In this document: one piece after another, positions 15,665 to 25,615 of the stretch
Layout: each line of letters opens with the position of its first letter
Position numbering within the stretch: position 1 is the first letter of the stretch
From: Curvibacter gracilis ATCC BAA-807
Lineage (GTDB): Bacteria; Pseudomonadota; Gammaproteobacteria; Burkholderiales; Burkholderiaceae_C
Length of the DNA: 64,000 bases
Assembly: GCF_000518645.1 (NCBI RefSeq)
Contig: NZ_JADZ01000030.1
Span: 1-64,000, forward strand
Direction of reading: 5' to 3'
Program-made: the position numbers and the translations under genes
Notes under the pieces: generated by a model
Seen by the model: the letters and a program-made list of their open reading frames with translations, nothing else
Database searches by the model: none
What the model was told of the DNA's origin: nothing

Positions 15665-16618
15665 ATGGAATTTTTCAAGATCCGCAAAGACATCCCGTTC
15701 ATGAAGAACGCGCTGGTGTTCAATGTGATTTCCTTTCTCACCTTCGCCGCGGCGGTGTTCTTCCTGCTGACCCGGGGCTTGCACCTGTCGGTGGAGTTCA
15801 CCGGTGGCACGGTGATGCACGTGGCCTATGTGCAGGCGCCCGAGCTCGAGAAGGTGCGCAGCACCGTCACCGGCCTGGGCTTCGATGATGTGCTGGTGCA
15901 GAACTTCGGCAGCTCCAAGGACGTGATGATCCGCCTGCCGGCCCAGAAGGGCGTGAGCTCGGCGCAGCAAAGCGACAAGGTCATGGGCGCCCTGAAGGCG
16001 CTGGACGCCGAAGCCAGCCTGCGCCGCACCGAGTTCGTCGGCCCGCAGGTGGGCGAAGAGCTGGCACACGACGGCCTCAAGGCCCTGGGCATGGTGGTGC
16101 TGGGCATCATGGTCTACCTGGCCTTCCGCTTCGAGTGGAAGTTCGCGGTGGCGGCCATCATCGCCAACCTGCATGACGTGGTCATCATCCTGGGCTTTTT
16201 TGCCTTCTTCCAGTGGGAGTTCTCGTTGGCGGTGCTGGCCGCGGTGCTGGCCGTGCTGGGTTACTCGGTCAATGAGTCGGTGGTGATCTTCGACCGGATC
16301 CGTGAGAACTTCCGGCGCTTTCGCAAGATGAACACGGTGCAGATCATCGACAACGCGATCACCTCCACCATCAGCCGCACCATCATCACCCACGGTTCGA
16401 CCCAGATCATGGTGCTGTCGATGCTCTTGTTCGGCGGCCAGACTTTGCATTACTTTGCCATGGCCCTGACCATCGGCATTCTGTTCGGCATCTATTCTTC
16501 AGTGTTCGTGGCCGCGGCGATTGCCATGTGGTTGGGCATCAAGCGCGAGGACCTGATCAAGGGCCCGGTGCGCAAGGAAGGTGACCCCGACGATCCGAAC
16601 GCGGGTGCCACGGTCTGA
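15665..16618 (+). CDS. secF: Protein translocase subunit SecF
   Basis: SecF is the smaller partner of SecD in the proton-driven translocation motor. The 317-residue protein has a first membrane helix (about 20-38), a periplasmic P4 domain (VEFTGGTVM) and five further helices. These include LAVLGYSVNESVVIFDRIREN and SRTIITHGSTQ, both typical of SecF. The cytoplasmic tail is short and acidic. It follows secD after 62 bases on the same strand. Confidence 0.97.
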   Translation: MEFFKIRKDIPFMKNALVFNVISFLTFAAAVFFLLTRGLHLSVEFTGGTVMHVAYVQAPELEKVRSTVTGLGFDDVLVQNFGSSKDVMIRLPAQKGVSSAQQSDKVMGALKALDAEASLRRTEFVGPQVGEELAHDGLKALGMVVLGIMVYLAFRFEWKFAVAAIIANLHDVVIILGFFAFFQWEFSLAVLAAVLAVLGYSVNESVVIFDRIRENFRRFRKMNTVQIIDNAITSTISRTIITHGSTQIMVLSMLLFGGQTLHYFAMALTIGILFGIYSSVFVAAAIAMWLGIKREDLIKGPVRKEGDPDDPNAGATV

Positions 16619-16650
16619 GTTCCCGTCTCTGAGTTCCTCACGGCCCTGCG

Positions 16651-19080
16651 ATGGTCTTCAGTTCCTCTCCACCCCCCCCAGAGCTCGGCGCCCAGGTGCG
16701 CCGCCGCTTTGTGGATGTGCTGGTCCAGGGCCTGCCTGCCTTGGCCGAGGGCTGCGAAACCCAGTTGCTGGCATTGGCCAGCCAGACCGGCACGGCGCGC
16801 GACATGCAGATGCACCGCGATGCCTGGCTGGGTTGGCAGCAGCACCGCAAGGCCTTCGTCGACGGTCTGCAGGCGGCCTGGCTGAGGGCCTTGCATCCGC
16901 CCGGGGCGGCGGCACCGCGTGCCGAGCCGCTCGACATGATGGACCTGCAACTGGTGGGCGACGATGTGCTCGACAACCAGATCACCGCCTCGCGCATGGC
17001 CCAGGCCCTGTCCGAGCGCGTGGGCGCGGGCTTTCAGGAGTTGCGTGGCAAGCTGCAAGAGCTGCCGCGCGGGGGGGATCTGGGCGCCGACGACGTGCTG
17101 CGACCCGAAACCCTGTGCCAGCACCTGATCGAGCAATGGGTGGCCAGCGGCCTGAACCGCGAGGTTCTGCTGCTGCTGTCCGAGCGCCTCAAGGAGATTC
17201 TGGCGCCCCAGATCCAGGAGGCCTACCGCCAGGCCAACCAGTGGTTGCAGCAGCGTGGCGTGGTCGCATCCGATGATCTGCGCAGCCGCGTCAAGCGGGC
17301 GCCCTCCTCACCCGGTGTGATGGACGCGGGGGCTTCGGGCACGGTCCCGATGTCGGCCCATGCCGAGCTGAGTGGCCGGCCCGGTGCTTCCGGCTACGGC
17401 TCGGCCCGCATGCAGGCGGCCCGTGCCACCGGTGATGAAACCCAATTGCTGTCCGGCAGCTCGCCGCTGATGCGCGCGCGGGCGCGGGCCCATGGTCTGA
17501 TCGGTCAGCTGCAGCGCCTGCTGGTGCGCTCCGTGGGCGATGTGCCCGCTGTGGCGGCCCTGTCGGCCCAGGGGCCGATGGGCATGGGGGGCTCAGGGGG
17601 CGGCGCAGGCCTGGCCCAGGGCCTGATGGCGGCCCGCAGCGGGGCGCCGGCCAGCGAAGCCTTGGCGCAGGCGCTCATGCCGGTGCTGGTGTCGTCGGGG
17701 GCCGGTGGCGGCGTCGGGTTGGGCGTGGCCGGTCAGCGGCTGGCGCCGGCGCAGAACCTGTTCTTGATGGAGGCCACCCCGGCGGGCGTGGCGGCGGCCG
17801 CGGGGGCCTTGCGCGACAAGTCGGCCGAGCTCAAGAAGAAGACGGCCAACCCGGCTGAAAAAGCCACCATCGAGATCGTGGCCCTGATGTTCCAGAGCAT
17901 TCTGTCCGAGGAGCGTCTGCCGCCGGCGATCCGGGTCTGGTTTGCCCGGCTGCAGGTGCCCGTGCTGCGGGTGGCCCTGGCCGAGCCCGAGTTCTTTGAC
18001 AACCTCAGCCACCCGGCCCGCCTGCTGATCGACCGCATGGGCTCGTGCGTGCTGGGTTTTGACGACAACGCAATAGCCGACTCCGCCCTGGAGGCCGAGA
18101 TCCGGCGCGTGGTGCAGGTGATCGAGCAGTACCCCGAGACCGGGCGTCGCGTGTTCCAGCTGGTGCACGATGAGTTCCAGAAATTCCTCAACCGCTTCCT
18201 GACCGAAAAAGGCAAGACGGCACGTCTGGTGACCGTGGCCCAGCAGGTCGAGCAGAAAGAGGCGCTGGCCATCCAGTACACCATCGAGATGCGCAACATG
18301 CTCAAGGACATGCCCGTGCGCGACGAGATCCGCGATTTCCTGTTCAAGGTGTGGTCCGAGGTGCTGGCCCTGTCGGCGGTGCGCAGCGGCCCGCAGCACG
18401 AGAGCACGGTGGCGTTCAAGAAGGCCGCGGCCGATCTGGTGTGGGCCGCCAGTGCCAAGCCCAACCGCTCTGATCGCGCCCGCGTCATCCACGACCTGCC
18501 CATGCTGCTGCAACACCTGCGCAAGGGCCTGGCCATGCTGGGCGTGACCGGGGCGCCGCAAGAGGCGCACATCAAGATCCTCAGCGAGACCCTGGCCGAT
18601 GCCTTCCTGTCCAAGACCGAGGCCATCCCGCAGGCCACCATCGACGCCATGGCCAAGCGCCTGACCCACCTGGAAGACTATGTCACCGAAGAGGGACTGG
18701 ACGAGCTGCCGCTGGATGCCGAAAGCCTGGAGGTGATGCTGGGGGTGGACGGTGCGGCCTTGACCGTGGTGGCCGGCGGCGGTGCCCAGCCCAGCGAGGA
18801 CATGCTGGCCTGGGCCCTGGAGCTGCAGACCGGGCTCTGGTTCTCGCTGGACCACAACGGTTCGGTCAAGCAGGTGCAGTACGCCTGGCGCAGCGACCGG
18901 CGCCAGCTGCACCTGTTCGCGGCCATGGATGGCACCAGCTACCTGATCCAGCTGCGCCGCCTCGCGGCCTACCTGCAGGCCGGCCTGATGGTGCCGCAGG
19001 AGGAAGAGACCCTCACCCTGCGGGCCACCCGCGACGCCCTGGCCAAGCTCGACGCCAATCCCGAACGCCTGCTCAACTGA
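16651..19080 (+). CDS. DUF1631 family protein, function unknown
   Basis: The 809-residue soluble protein matches the DUF1631 family of proteobacteria. It is largely helical. Residues 1-200 form one block; about 205-390 is rich in Gly, Ala, Ser and Met and looks like a flexible linker (runs such as GMGGSGGGAG). The longer, better-conserved block from about 400 to 700 includes FLNRFLTEKGKTARLVTVAQQ. The last hundred residues form a PilZ-like beta-rich end (GLWFSLDHNGSVKQVQYAWRS), a tentative call from pattern only. There is no signal or membrane helix. It starts 32 bases after secF on the same strand. I assign no function. Confidence 0.82.
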   Translation: MVFSSSPPPPELGAQVRRRFVDVLVQGLPALAEGCETQLLALASQTGTARDMQMHRDAWLGWQQHRKAFVDGLQAAWLRALHPPGAAAPRAEPLDMMDLQLVGDDVLDNQITASRMAQALSERVGAGFQELRGKLQELPRGGDLGADDVLRPETLCQHLIEQWVASGLNREVLLLLSERLKEILAPQIQEAYRQANQWLQQRGVVASDDLRSRVKRAPSSPGVMDAGASGTVPMSAHAELSGRPGASGYGSARMQAARATGDETQLLSGSSPLMRARARAHGLIGQLQRLLVRSVGDVPAVAALSAQGPMGMGGSGGGAGLAQGLMAARSGAPASEALAQALMPVLVSSGAGGGVGLGVAGQRLAPAQNLFLMEATPAGVAAAAGALRDKSAELKKKTANPAEKATIEIVALMFQSILSEERLPPAIRVWFARLQVPVLRVALAEPEFFDNLSHPARLLIDRMGSCVLGFDDNAIADSALEAEIRRVVQVIEQYPETGRRVFQLVHDEFQKFLNRFLTEKGKTARLVTVAQQVEQKEALAIQYTIEMRNMLKDMPVRDEIRDFLFKVWSEVLALSAVRSGPQHESTVAFKKAAADLVWAASAKPNRSDRARVIHDLPMLLQHLRKGLAMLGVTGAPQEAHIKILSETLADAFLSKTEAIPQATIDAMAKRLTHLEDYVTEEGLDELPLDAESLEVMLGVDGAALTVVAGGGAQPSEDMLAWALELQTGLWFSLDHNGSVKQVQYAWRSDRRQLHLFAAMDGTSYLIQLRRLAAYLQAGLMVPQEEETLTLRATRDALAKLDANPERLLN

Positions 19081-19088
19081 GCTGGGGC

Positions 19089-19106
19089 GGGCCGCGCTGG
19101 CGGCCC
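19089..19106. terminator. Hairpin between convergent DUF1631 and smg genes
   Basis: GGGCCGC (19089-19095) and GCGGCCC (19100-19106) form a seven-base stem with a four-base loop in the 47-base gap between two converging genes. No T-run follows on either side, so it is only a possible terminator. Confidence 0.35.
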
Positions 19107-19127
19107 TCTCAGAATGTCAAGGTGCTT

Positions 19128-19637
19128 TCAGTGCAGCGTCTGCGTGCTGCGGTCGTGGCACAGCTCATCGAGCACCAGGGCGCTGGGCTCGTGGTCGAAC
19201 TGCCAGAACACCATGCGGATGATGATCTTCAGCTCGTCCAAAGTCAGGGGGCGGTCGTGCGCGGCGGTGGCTCGGTCCATCACCACCTCGTGCAGCTCGG
19301 TCGGCAGGGCCTTGGCGGCCTGCAGAAACAGCAGAAAACCCAGGCCTTCGGAGCCCAGGTGTTCGATCTCGCGCGGCAGGTAGGCGCGCACGCTGTCGTG
19401 GCGGGGCGCCTGCACGCGGGGGCGGGCGAGCGGGGGCGTGCCGCTGTTGCCATGGCGCGGCAGCACGGCGCGCATGCCTGCGGCGGTCTGTTGCAGATCC
19501 TCCAGCCAGTCGAGCGCCTGCTCGATCTCCTCCGACTCGAATCCGACCGCTGTCAGCTTGTGGCTCAGCTGCGTCAGTTCGGGGCAGGCGTCGCTGCGCC
19601 CATAGTTTTCGTACACAAAGACCAGAACATCCATCAT
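19128..19637 (-). CDS. smg: Smg family protein (DUF494)
   Basis: The 169-residue product starts at a double Met (19637 or 19634) and shows the Smg signature at once: DVLVFVYENYG, then LTQLSHKLTAVGFESEEIEQALDWL. The C-terminal part (REIEHLGSEGLGFLLFL, LTLDELKIIIRMVFW) is also typical. The family is cytoplasmic and of unknown biochemical function, and is conserved next to dprA in many proteobacteria, as here. It is the last of three leftward genes (LysM protein, dprA, smg). A variable Pro/Arg/His linker splits the two conserved halves. Confidence 0.93.
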   Translation of the reverse strand: MMDVLVFVYENYGRSDACPELTQLSHKLTAVGFESEEIEQALDWLEDLQQTAAGMRAVLPRHGNSGTPPLARPRVQAPRHDSVRAYLPREIEHLGSEGLGFLLFLQAAKALPTELHEVVMDRATAAHDRPLTLDELKIIIRMVFWQFDHEPSALVLDELCHDRSTQTLH

Positions 19638-19705
19638 CCGGGCAATATAGCCGAGTTCGCCAGACGGCCCTTGGGGCCTGCCGCGGCTGGCGCCGTCGTC
19701 GGCCT

Positions 19706-20884
19706 TCAAGCCATGCCGATGCGCTGAAAGCGCCCACCCGGCAGGCGGCTGAGCTGGCCGTTGAGTTCCAGTGTCAGCAGCCGGGCCTGCAGCGCCGGGG
19801 TGGGCCAGCCACAACGGGCTTGCAGGGTGTCCAGCGTGCAGGGCTCCTGGCCCAGCGCGGCCAGCACCTCGTCGCCGTTGGCGGCCTCTGCATCGCAGTC
19901 GGTCTCTTCGCTGCGGGGAGCCATCGGCAGGCCCAACTGCACGGGATGGCTTGAGGCCGCGGGCAGCTCCTCCAGGATGTCGTGCACGGTCTCCACCAGT
20001 TTGGCGCCTTGTCGGATCAAGGCATGACAGCCTTTGGACTGGGGTGAGTGGATGGAGCCGGGGATGGCATACACCTCCTTGCCCTGTTCCGCGGCCAGCC
20101 GGGCCGTGACCAGCGAGCCCGAGGCGAGCGCGGCCTCCACCACCAGGGTGCCGCGCGACAGGGCGGCGATCAGCCGGTTGCGTTTGGGGAAGTTGGCCGC
20201 CAGGGGCGGCGTGCCCAGTGGGTACTCGCTCAGCATCACCCCCTGCAAGGCCACGCGGTGGGCCAGGTCGCGGTGCTGGCGCGGGTACACGCGGTCCAGG
20301 CCGGTGCCCACCACGGCCAAGGTGGGCCACAAGGCGGTGTCAGCGCTGCCGGTCGCGGCGCTCAGGGCGCCTTCATGCGCTGCCCCATCAATGCCCAGGG
20401 CCAGGCCGGACACCACGCAGAAGCCCTGGCCGACCAGGCTGTGGGCAAAGGCGTGGGCGTTCTCCAGGCCCTGGGCGCTGGGGTTGCGGCTGCCCACCAC
20501 CGCCACGGCCTGCAGCGGGCCTTCGCTGTGTGGCAGCGGCCGGCCACTCAGGGCATACAGCATCAGAGGGGGATCGGCCAGTTGCAGCAGGTCGGCCGGG
20601 TAGGCCGGGTCACCCAGGGTCAGCAGCTGGTGGCACAGGCCATCGGCCGGGGCTTGCAGCCAACTCCAGGTGCGCTCCAGCAAGGCTTCCAGACCCGTGG
20701 GGGGCTGGCTCAAGGCCTGGGCCTGGGCGGGGGTGACAAGTTCGTGCAGCCGCTCAGGGGCGGCTTCGAACACCGCCTCGGGCGAGCCCAGGGCCGCCAG
20801 CAGGCGCCGGGCGCTCTGGTTGCCCACGCCCGGGCTCAGCGTCAGGCGCAGCCAGGCTTGGAGTTCTTCGCGTTGCAGCGCCAT
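19706..20884 (-). CDS. dprA: DNA-processing protein DprA
   Basis: DprA binds incoming single-stranded DNA during natural transformation and loads RecA. The 392-residue protein (ATG 20884; an ATG three codons earlier is also possible) has an N-terminal helix-hairpin region (LTLSPGVGNQSARRLL). The Rossmann-like core shows AVVGSRNPSAQG, CVVSGLALGIDGAAHEGAL, a TGLDRVYPRQHR segment and NFPKRNRLIAALS. A C-terminal winged-helix-like segment (about 320-390, CTLDTLQARCGWPTPALQARLLTLELNG) follows. All core motifs are intact, so transformation-related recombination is plausible. It lies 55 bases after the LysM gene. Confidence 0.95.
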   Translation of the reverse strand: MALQREELQAWLRLTLSPGVGNQSARRLLAALGSPEAVFEAAPERLHELVTPAQAQALSQPPTGLEALLERTWSWLQAPADGLCHQLLTLGDPAYPADLLQLADPPLMLYALSGRPLPHSEGPLQAVAVVGSRNPSAQGLENAHAFAHSLVGQGFCVVSGLALGIDGAAHEGALSAATGSADTALWPTLAVVGTGLDRVYPRQHRDLAHRVALQGVMLSEYPLGTPPLAANFPKRNRLIAALSRGTLVVEAALASGSLVTARLAAEQGKEVYAIPGSIHSPQSKGCHALIRQGAKLVETVHDILEELPAASSHPVQLGLPMAPRSEETDCDAEAANGDEVLAALGQEPCTLDTLQARCGWPTPALQARLLTLELNGQLSRLPGGRFQRIGMA

Positions 20885-20938
20885 GGCGGGCACATCGGCA
20901 AACGGGGGCGAACGGGCACCGACAGTGGGGCGCTGCGA

Positions 20939-22228
20939 TCAGAGCGGGTTGACCAGGCGGTCGCCCACCCGCACAGCCTTCTTGATCTCCAGGATCAGCG
21001 CGTACGAAATGCGGTCGAAACAGCGGAACACCATCAGCAGGCCGTTGCGTTCGTCGGGCAGCTTCATCTTGACGCGCGAGCCGTCGCTGGTGTCCAGCAG
21101 GCGGGCTCCTTCGCTGAGGATGGCCAGCACATGCCCGGGTTCGATGCCGTCGCGCGTGCCCAGGTTGATGGCCACGATCTGGTTCTGCGCCGCATTGGCC
21201 ACCGCGCTGCCATAGATCGAGGCCACGCGGCCCCGCTCGGTGGGCACCTGGGGGGCGCGGGGCACGTAGTTCATCAGCTGGCGGGGCGGCTCGGGCAGCA
21301 GCCGGTCGCCAGCGCGGATCTCTTCCTTGATCGAGGTGATGTCGATCGAGGCGGGGATGATCTCGGTCGGTGGGGGCGGCTTCTTGGCCGCCGGGTAGCC
21401 ACCCTCGCTGACATTGCCGGCCGGGAATTCGCGCAGGACCGGGGTGTCGTCAGGCTCGTCCTGTGCGCCTTCGGCGCGGATCAGGCGGGCGCGGCCCAGG
21501 TACTGGGCCTCGTAGCCCAGGATCTTGCCGTCGTTCGGGTCCTTGATGGGGGTGGCGCTGCGGAACACCCGGAAATCGCGCGGCATGCCCGGGCCCATCA
21601 GCAGAGGCGTGCTGGCCTCGCCCCGGGCGTAGGCGCGGTCGCCACGGCTCATCAGCACCCGGTCATCCTGGGCGGCCACGATGTGGGGCGCCTGCAGCAG
21701 GGTGTTCTCGTCGACCACCACGGGCTCGGCCAGGAAGGGCTCGATCAGGTGGCTGCGCAGGGTGGGCAGGGCGTTGTCTGCCAGCGATTCGTAGCGGGAG
21801 CGGGGCGACACGCGCACGGTGGGGATGTCGCCCGTGCCGTCGGCAGGGCTGAGGCTCAGGCGGGCCAGGCCGTTCTGGCGGATCAGGTAAAGGGTCTGGC
21901 CGGGGTAGATCAGGTGCGGGTTGCTGATCTGTTCGAAGTTCATGCCCCACAGCGCCGGCCAGCGCCAGGGCTTTTTCAGGAACACACCCGAAATGCCCCA
22001 CAGGGTGTCGCCGCCTTTGACGGTGTAGGTGTTGGGTGCGTTGGCGGCCAGCTCGCCTTCGGGCACGCCGTTCTGCGCCGCCTGACGTGCACTGGCCTTC
22101 TGGTCGCTGGTGACGGGGTAGCGCTGCGCCCAGGCGGGCACAGTGGCAAGGCCCAGCATCGAGAGGGCGGAAAACGTGATCAGCCGTCGGTCGCTGCGCA
22201 CGGGCTGATGGTGGTGGTCTTTTGGCAT
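20939..22228 (-). CDS. Exported LysM peptidoglycan-binding protein
   Basis: The 429-residue protein has a signal peptide with a His-rich, basic start and cleavage after PAWA (about residue 34). A LysM motif occupies residues 67-116 (TYTVKGGDTLWGIS ... YPGQTLYLI), which binds peptidoglycan glycan chains. The long C-terminal region is beta-rich with no catalytic motif I can name. In Burkholderiales such genes commonly precede dprA and face def, exactly as here. A role in wall attachment or envelope assembly is inferred. TTGATT (22315-22320) and AATCAA (22332-22337) form an inverted pair in the 169-base divergent gap before def. Confidence 0.88.
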   Translation of the reverse strand: MPKDHHHQPVRSDRRLITFSALSMLGLATVPAWAQRYPVTSDQKASARQAAQNGVPEGELAANAPNTYTVKGGDTLWGISGVFLKKPWRWPALWGMNFEQISNPHLIYPGQTLYLIRQNGLARLSLSPADGTGDIPTVRVSPRSRYESLADNALPTLRSHLIEPFLAEPVVVDENTLLQAPHIVAAQDDRVLMSRGDRAYARGEASTPLLMGPGMPRDFRVFRSATPIKDPNDGKILGYEAQYLGRARLIRAEGAQDEPDDTPVLREFPAGNVSEGGYPAAKKPPPPTEIIPASIDITSIKEEIRAGDRLLPEPPRQLMNYVPRAPQVPTERGRVASIYGSAVANAAQNQIVAINLGTRDGIEPGHVLAILSEGARLLDTSDGSRVKMKLPDERNGLLMVFRCFDRISYALILEIKKAVRVGDRLVNPL

Positions 22229-22397
22229 TCCTGCTGCTCCCGGGGTCCGCCGTCAAAGCTCGGCTTCAACCCGGCGGAACGTCACAAAACGGGTCAGATT
22301 TTGCGCCCAAGCCCTTGATTGGGCAATGAAAAATCAACCCTGGCCCGGAGGGGGCAGCCAAAAGTGGCGAAAATAGCGACAACTGCTGCGAAACGCC

Positions 22398-22907
22398 ATG
22401 GCTCTTCTACCCATTCTCTGTTACCCCGACCCCCGCCTGCACAAGGTGGCCAAGCCCGTCACCGTGTTTGACGAGCGCCTGCAACAACGCGTTGCCGACA
22501 TGTTCGAGACCATGTACGACGCCAAGGGCATCGGCCTGGCCGCCACCCAGGTGGACTTCCACGAGCGCCTGATCGTGATCGACGTCTCTGAGGACCGCGA
22601 TCAGCCGCTGGTGCTGATCAACCCTGAAATCACCTGGGCCAGCGAAGAGCACCATGTGGGCGACGAAGGTTGCCTGTCGGTGCCGGGCATCTACGACGGT
22701 GTCGAGCGCTCTGCCGCGGTGCGGGTGAAGGCGCAGGATGCCCAGGGCCAGTCGCGCGAGATCAGCGCCGAGGGCCTGCTGGCCGTGTGCATCCAGCACG
22801 AGATGGACCACCTGCTGGGCAAGGTGTTCGTGGAATACCTGTCGCCGCTCAAGCGCAACCGCATCAAGACCAAGATGCTCAAGCTGCAGCGCGAGGCCCG
22901 CGGATGA
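22398..22907 (+). CDS. def: Peptide deformylase
   Basis: The enzyme removes the N-formyl group from nascent proteins with a bound iron or zinc ion. All three family motifs are present in the 169-residue product: [16 protein letters not shown] (the Cys ligand) and QHEMDHLLG (two His ligands and the catalytic Glu). It starts at ATG 22398 with [13 protein letters not shown]. The stop overlaps the start of the next gene (ATGA), and fmt follows, so formylation and deformylation genes lie together. Confidence 0.97.
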   Translation: MALLPILCYPDPRLHKVAKPVTVFDERLQQRVADMFETMYDAKGIGLAATQVDFHERLIVIDVSEDRDQPLVLINPEITWASEEHHVGDEGCLSVPGIYDGVERSAAVRVKAQDAQGQSREISAEGLLAVCIQHEMDHLLGKVFVEYLSPLKRNRIKTKMLKLQREARG

Positions 22908-23422
22908 AGCCGCTCCGGGCTTGGCACGGTCTGGCTTCGTGCCTGCTGGCGCTGGGCCTGGCGGGCTGCGCCGGCTGGGTGGGGCCACGCTTTCCGATGT
23001 CGCAGCCGCTGGGCTCGACCCGAGCCGAGGTGCTGACCCGCTTGGGCGCGCCCACGGCCAGCTACCCCCTGCCTCAGGGCGAGCGGCTGCAGTACTCGTT
23101 TCTGCCCGCCGGGGTGACGGTCTACAACCTCGACCTGGATGCCGAGGGCCGGCTGCAGCGTGTGGACCAACCCCTGCTGAAAAGCCGCATCGACACCGAT
23201 ATGGTGATCGACCAGACCCGGGCCGAGGACATCCGCCTGCTGTACGGCCAGCCCGTGCGCATCGATCAGGTGGCCCGCTTCGAAGGCACCGTCTGGGTCT
23301 ACCAGTTTCTCGATCTCAACGAACCTTTCTATGCCTACCTGCACCTGGACCCCCAAGGCGTGTTGCGCCGGGTGGTCTACCAGCCGGTTCGCAACCCGCC
23401 CAATGGGCACCACCGTGGATGA
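22904..23422 (+). CDS. Putative outer-membrane lipoprotein
   Basis: The 172-residue protein starts at an ATG overlapping the def stop codon. It has a lipoprotein signal with lipobox LAGC (Cys22). The mature part opens with [23 protein letters not shown], resembling the BamE/SmpA-type fold in which a helix pair with a Gly-Xaa-Pro turn precedes a three-stranded sheet. A second similar stretch ([22 protein letters not shown]) suggests an internal duplication of that unit. The family is known to me only as a Burkholderiales lipoprotein of unknown role. Translational coupling to def is evident. Confidence 0.82.
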   Translation: MKPLRAWHGLASCLLALGLAGCAGWVGPRFPMSQPLGSTRAEVLTRLGAPTASYPLPQGERLQYSFLPAGVTVYNLDLDAEGRLQRVDQPLLKSRIDTDMVIDQTRAEDIRLLYGQPVRIDQVARFEGTVWVYQFLDLNEPFYAYLHLDPQGVLRRVVYQPVRNPPNGHHRG

Positions 23423-23449
23423 CACCCGCCGTCTGGCGGCGCTGAACGC

Positions 23450-24409
23450 ATGAGAGTGATTTTTGCCGGCACGCCGGAGTTTGCCCGTGTGGCACTGGAG
23501 CAGCTGCATGCCGCCGGGTTCGAGGTACCGCTGGTGCTCACCCAGCCCGACCGGCCTGCCGGTCGCGGCCTGAAGCTGCAACCCTCACCCGTCAAACAGT
23601 GGGCGCTGGAGCAGGGCGTGGCCGTGGCCCAGCCGCGCAGCCTGCGGCTCGACGGCAAGTACCCCGATGAAGCGGCGGCGGGCCGCGAGGCCATCCTGGC
23701 GGCCGGGGCCGACGTGATGGTGGTGGCCGCCTACGGCCTGATCCTGCCGAAGTGGGTGCTGGACACCCCGCGCCTGGGCTGCCTGAACATCCACGCTTCG
23801 CTGCTGCCGCGCTGGCGAGGTGCTGCGCCCATCCACCGCGCCATCGAGGCGGGCGACGCCGAGACCGGTGTCACCATCATGCAGATGGACGCCGGTCTGG
23901 ACACCGGCGACATGTTGCTGGTGGAGCGCCTGCCCATCACGGACACCGAAACCACGGCCGGCTTGCACGACCGCCTGGCCGCCCTGGGGGGCCGGATGAT
24001 CGTCGAAGCCCTGGAGCTGGCCGCCTGTGGCGGCCTGCGCCCCGTGCCGCAACCGGCCGAGGGTGTGAACTATGCGCACAAGATCGAGAAGGCCGAGGCG
24101 GCGATCGACTGGGCTCTCCCGGCCGAGGTCATTGGCCGCCGGGTGCGTGCCTTCGATCCTTTCCCGGGCGCCCAGACGGTGCTCGGGGCCGAGGTGATCA
24201 AGGTCTGGTCCGCCACGCCAGAGGCCGGCGAGGGCGATACCCCGGGGCGCATCCTGGAGGTGGATGAGCGCGGTGTGCTGGTGCAGTGCGGTGGCGGCCG
24301 GCTGCGTCTGGGCGTGCTGCAGCGCGCCGGCGGCAAGCGCCTGCCGGTGGCCGATTTCCTGCGTGGCTTCCCCTTGCAGGTGGGTGCCGTGCTGGGCGCG
24401 GCCGCCTGA
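23450..24409 (+). CDS. fmt: Methionyl-tRNA formyltransferase
   Basis: Fmt formylates Met-tRNA for translation initiation, using 10-formyltetrahydrofolate. The 319-residue protein has the N-terminal formyltransferase domain ([11 protein letters not shown], then [20 protein letters not shown] with the catalytic Asn and His, and [17 protein letters not shown]). The C-terminal OB-like tRNA-binding domain begins near residue 205 ([15 protein letters not shown]). Length and motifs are standard. It is 27 bases after the lipoprotein gene. Confidence 0.97.
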   Translation: MRVIFAGTPEFARVALEQLHAAGFEVPLVLTQPDRPAGRGLKLQPSPVKQWALEQGVAVAQPRSLRLDGKYPDEAAAGREAILAAGADVMVVAAYGLILPKWVLDTPRLGCLNIHASLLPRWRGAAPIHRAIEAGDAETGVTIMQMDAGLDTGDMLLVERLPITDTETTAGLHDRLAALGGRMIVEALELAACGGLRPVPQPAEGVNYAHKIEKAEAAIDWALPAEVIGRRVRAFDPFPGAQTVLGAEVIKVWSATPEAGEGDTPGRILEVDERGVLVQCGGGRLRLGVLQRAGGKRLPVADFLRGFPLQVGAVLGAAA

Positions 24410-24423
24410 GTCCGGACGCCCCG

Positions 24424-25161
24424 ATGTTCCTGCGCCCCACCCACTACCGCCACCCGGCCTTCTCGGCCGGCATGGCCCAGATGTGGCCCCAGGCCCCGGG
24501 CATTGCCGCCTGGGGGCTGATGACGGGCGTGGCCATGGTCAAGTCGGGCATGAGCGTGTTCGAGTCGGTGCTCATGACCCTGCTGGTGTTTGCCGGCAGT
24601 TCGCAACTGGCCGCCATTCCGCTGCTGGTGGCCGGCGCGCCGGCCTGGGTGATCCTGGCCACGGGCTTTTGCGTCAACCTGCGCTTTGTGGTGTTCAGCC
24701 TGCACATGCGCCCGTACATGATGCATCTGCCCCTCTGGGAGCGCCTGATGCATGGCTACCTGACGGCCGATCTGACCTATGTGCTGTTCACCCGTCAGTA
24801 CCCCAAGCCCGGCACGACGGCCGATGAGCGCCTGGCCCAGACGGCCTATCTGGCCGGCAACTGCGCGGTCAACTGGGGCAGCTGGATCTCGGCCAGCCTG
24901 GTCGGTGTGGTGGCGGCCAATTTCATCCCCACCCAATGGGGGCTGGGCTTTGCGGGCATCCTGTGCCTGATCGGCATCCTGTGTTCTCTGGCCAGCACGC
25001 GTTTGCGCCTGGTGGCGGTCGGCGTGGCCGGCGTGGCGGCCGTGGTGGCCTATGCCTTGCCGCTCAAGCTCAACATCGTGGCGGCCATCGCGATCGCCGT
25101 GCTGCTGTGCCTGAGCCTGGAGCGTTTTGAACCCCAGCGCCCGGCCGGCGCCCCCCACTGA
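24424..25161 (+). CDS. azlC: AzlC-type branched-chain amino acid exporter, large subunit
   Basis: The 245-residue protein has about seven hydrophobic segments. It shows AzlC features such as [17 protein letters not shown], a [15 protein letters not shown] segment and the [17 protein letters not shown] stretch. With AzlD it forms an inner-membrane exporter for branched-chain amino acids or their analogues. Start ATG 24424 is preferred because the sequence upstream in frame overlaps fmt and is not hydrophobic. AzlD follows after 23 bases. Confidence 0.9.
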   Translation: MFLRPTHYRHPAFSAGMAQMWPQAPGIAAWGLMTGVAMVKSGMSVFESVLMTLLVFAGSSQLAAIPLLVAGAPAWVILATGFCVNLRFVVFSLHMRPYMMHLPLWERLMHGYLTADLTYVLFTRQYPKPGTTADERLAQTAYLAGNCAVNWGSWISASLVGVVAANFIPTQWGLGFAGILCLIGILCSLASTRLRLVAVGVAGVAAVVAYALPLKLNIVAAIAIAVLLCLSLERFEPQRPAGAPH

Positions 25162-25184
25162 AGCGCATCGCTCGAAAGCACCTG

Positions 25185-25520
25185 ATGGGTACCACCGACC
25201 TCTGGACCGTTGCCGTCATCATCGGCCTGGCCTGCGTGACCGTGATCGCGCGCAGCTTCTTCTTCATGTCGAACAAGCCCTGGGGCCTGCCGCACTGGGC
25301 CCAGCGGGGGCTGCAGTACGCGCCCATCGCGGCCCTGGCCGCGGTGGTGGTGCCCGAGGTGGTGATGGTGCAGGGCCACCTCACGCCCTCGCTGCAGGAC
25401 GCGCGCCTGTATGGCGCCCTGGCCGGTGCGGCGGCCTACTACTGGAAGAAGAACGTGCTGCTGACCATCGTGCTGGGCATGGCGGTGTACCTGCCGCTGC
25501 ACATCGGCCTGGGCTGGTAA
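25185..25520 (+). CDS. azlD: AzlD-type branched-chain amino acid exporter, small subunit
   Basis: A 111-residue membrane protein with about four hydrophobic helices. Its position directly after azlC and its size match AzlD, the small partner needed for export. Conserved features include [12 protein letters not shown] near the first loop and [17 protein letters not shown] charged WKKN segment precedes the last helix. Confidence 0.88.
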   Translation: MGTTDLWTVAVIIGLACVTVIARSFFFMSNKPWGLPHWAQRGLQYAPIAALAAVVVPEVVMVQGHLTPSLQDARLYGALAGAAAYYWKKNVLLTIVLGMAVYLPLHIGLGW

Positions 25521-25615
25521 GGGGGGCGGGCCCGGCGGGAGGCCGTGGCTGTGTCAGTTTGGCGAAGCCCATGCTTCTAGAATGGAAGGGTTTTGTCCAG
25601 AACCGAAGCCAAGCC

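Noticed and set aside
20048-22318. Open rightward frame of about 756 codons opposite dprA and the LysM gene
   Set aside because: It spans two real genes on the other strand and has shadow composition (Gly, Ala, Val, His, Gln).
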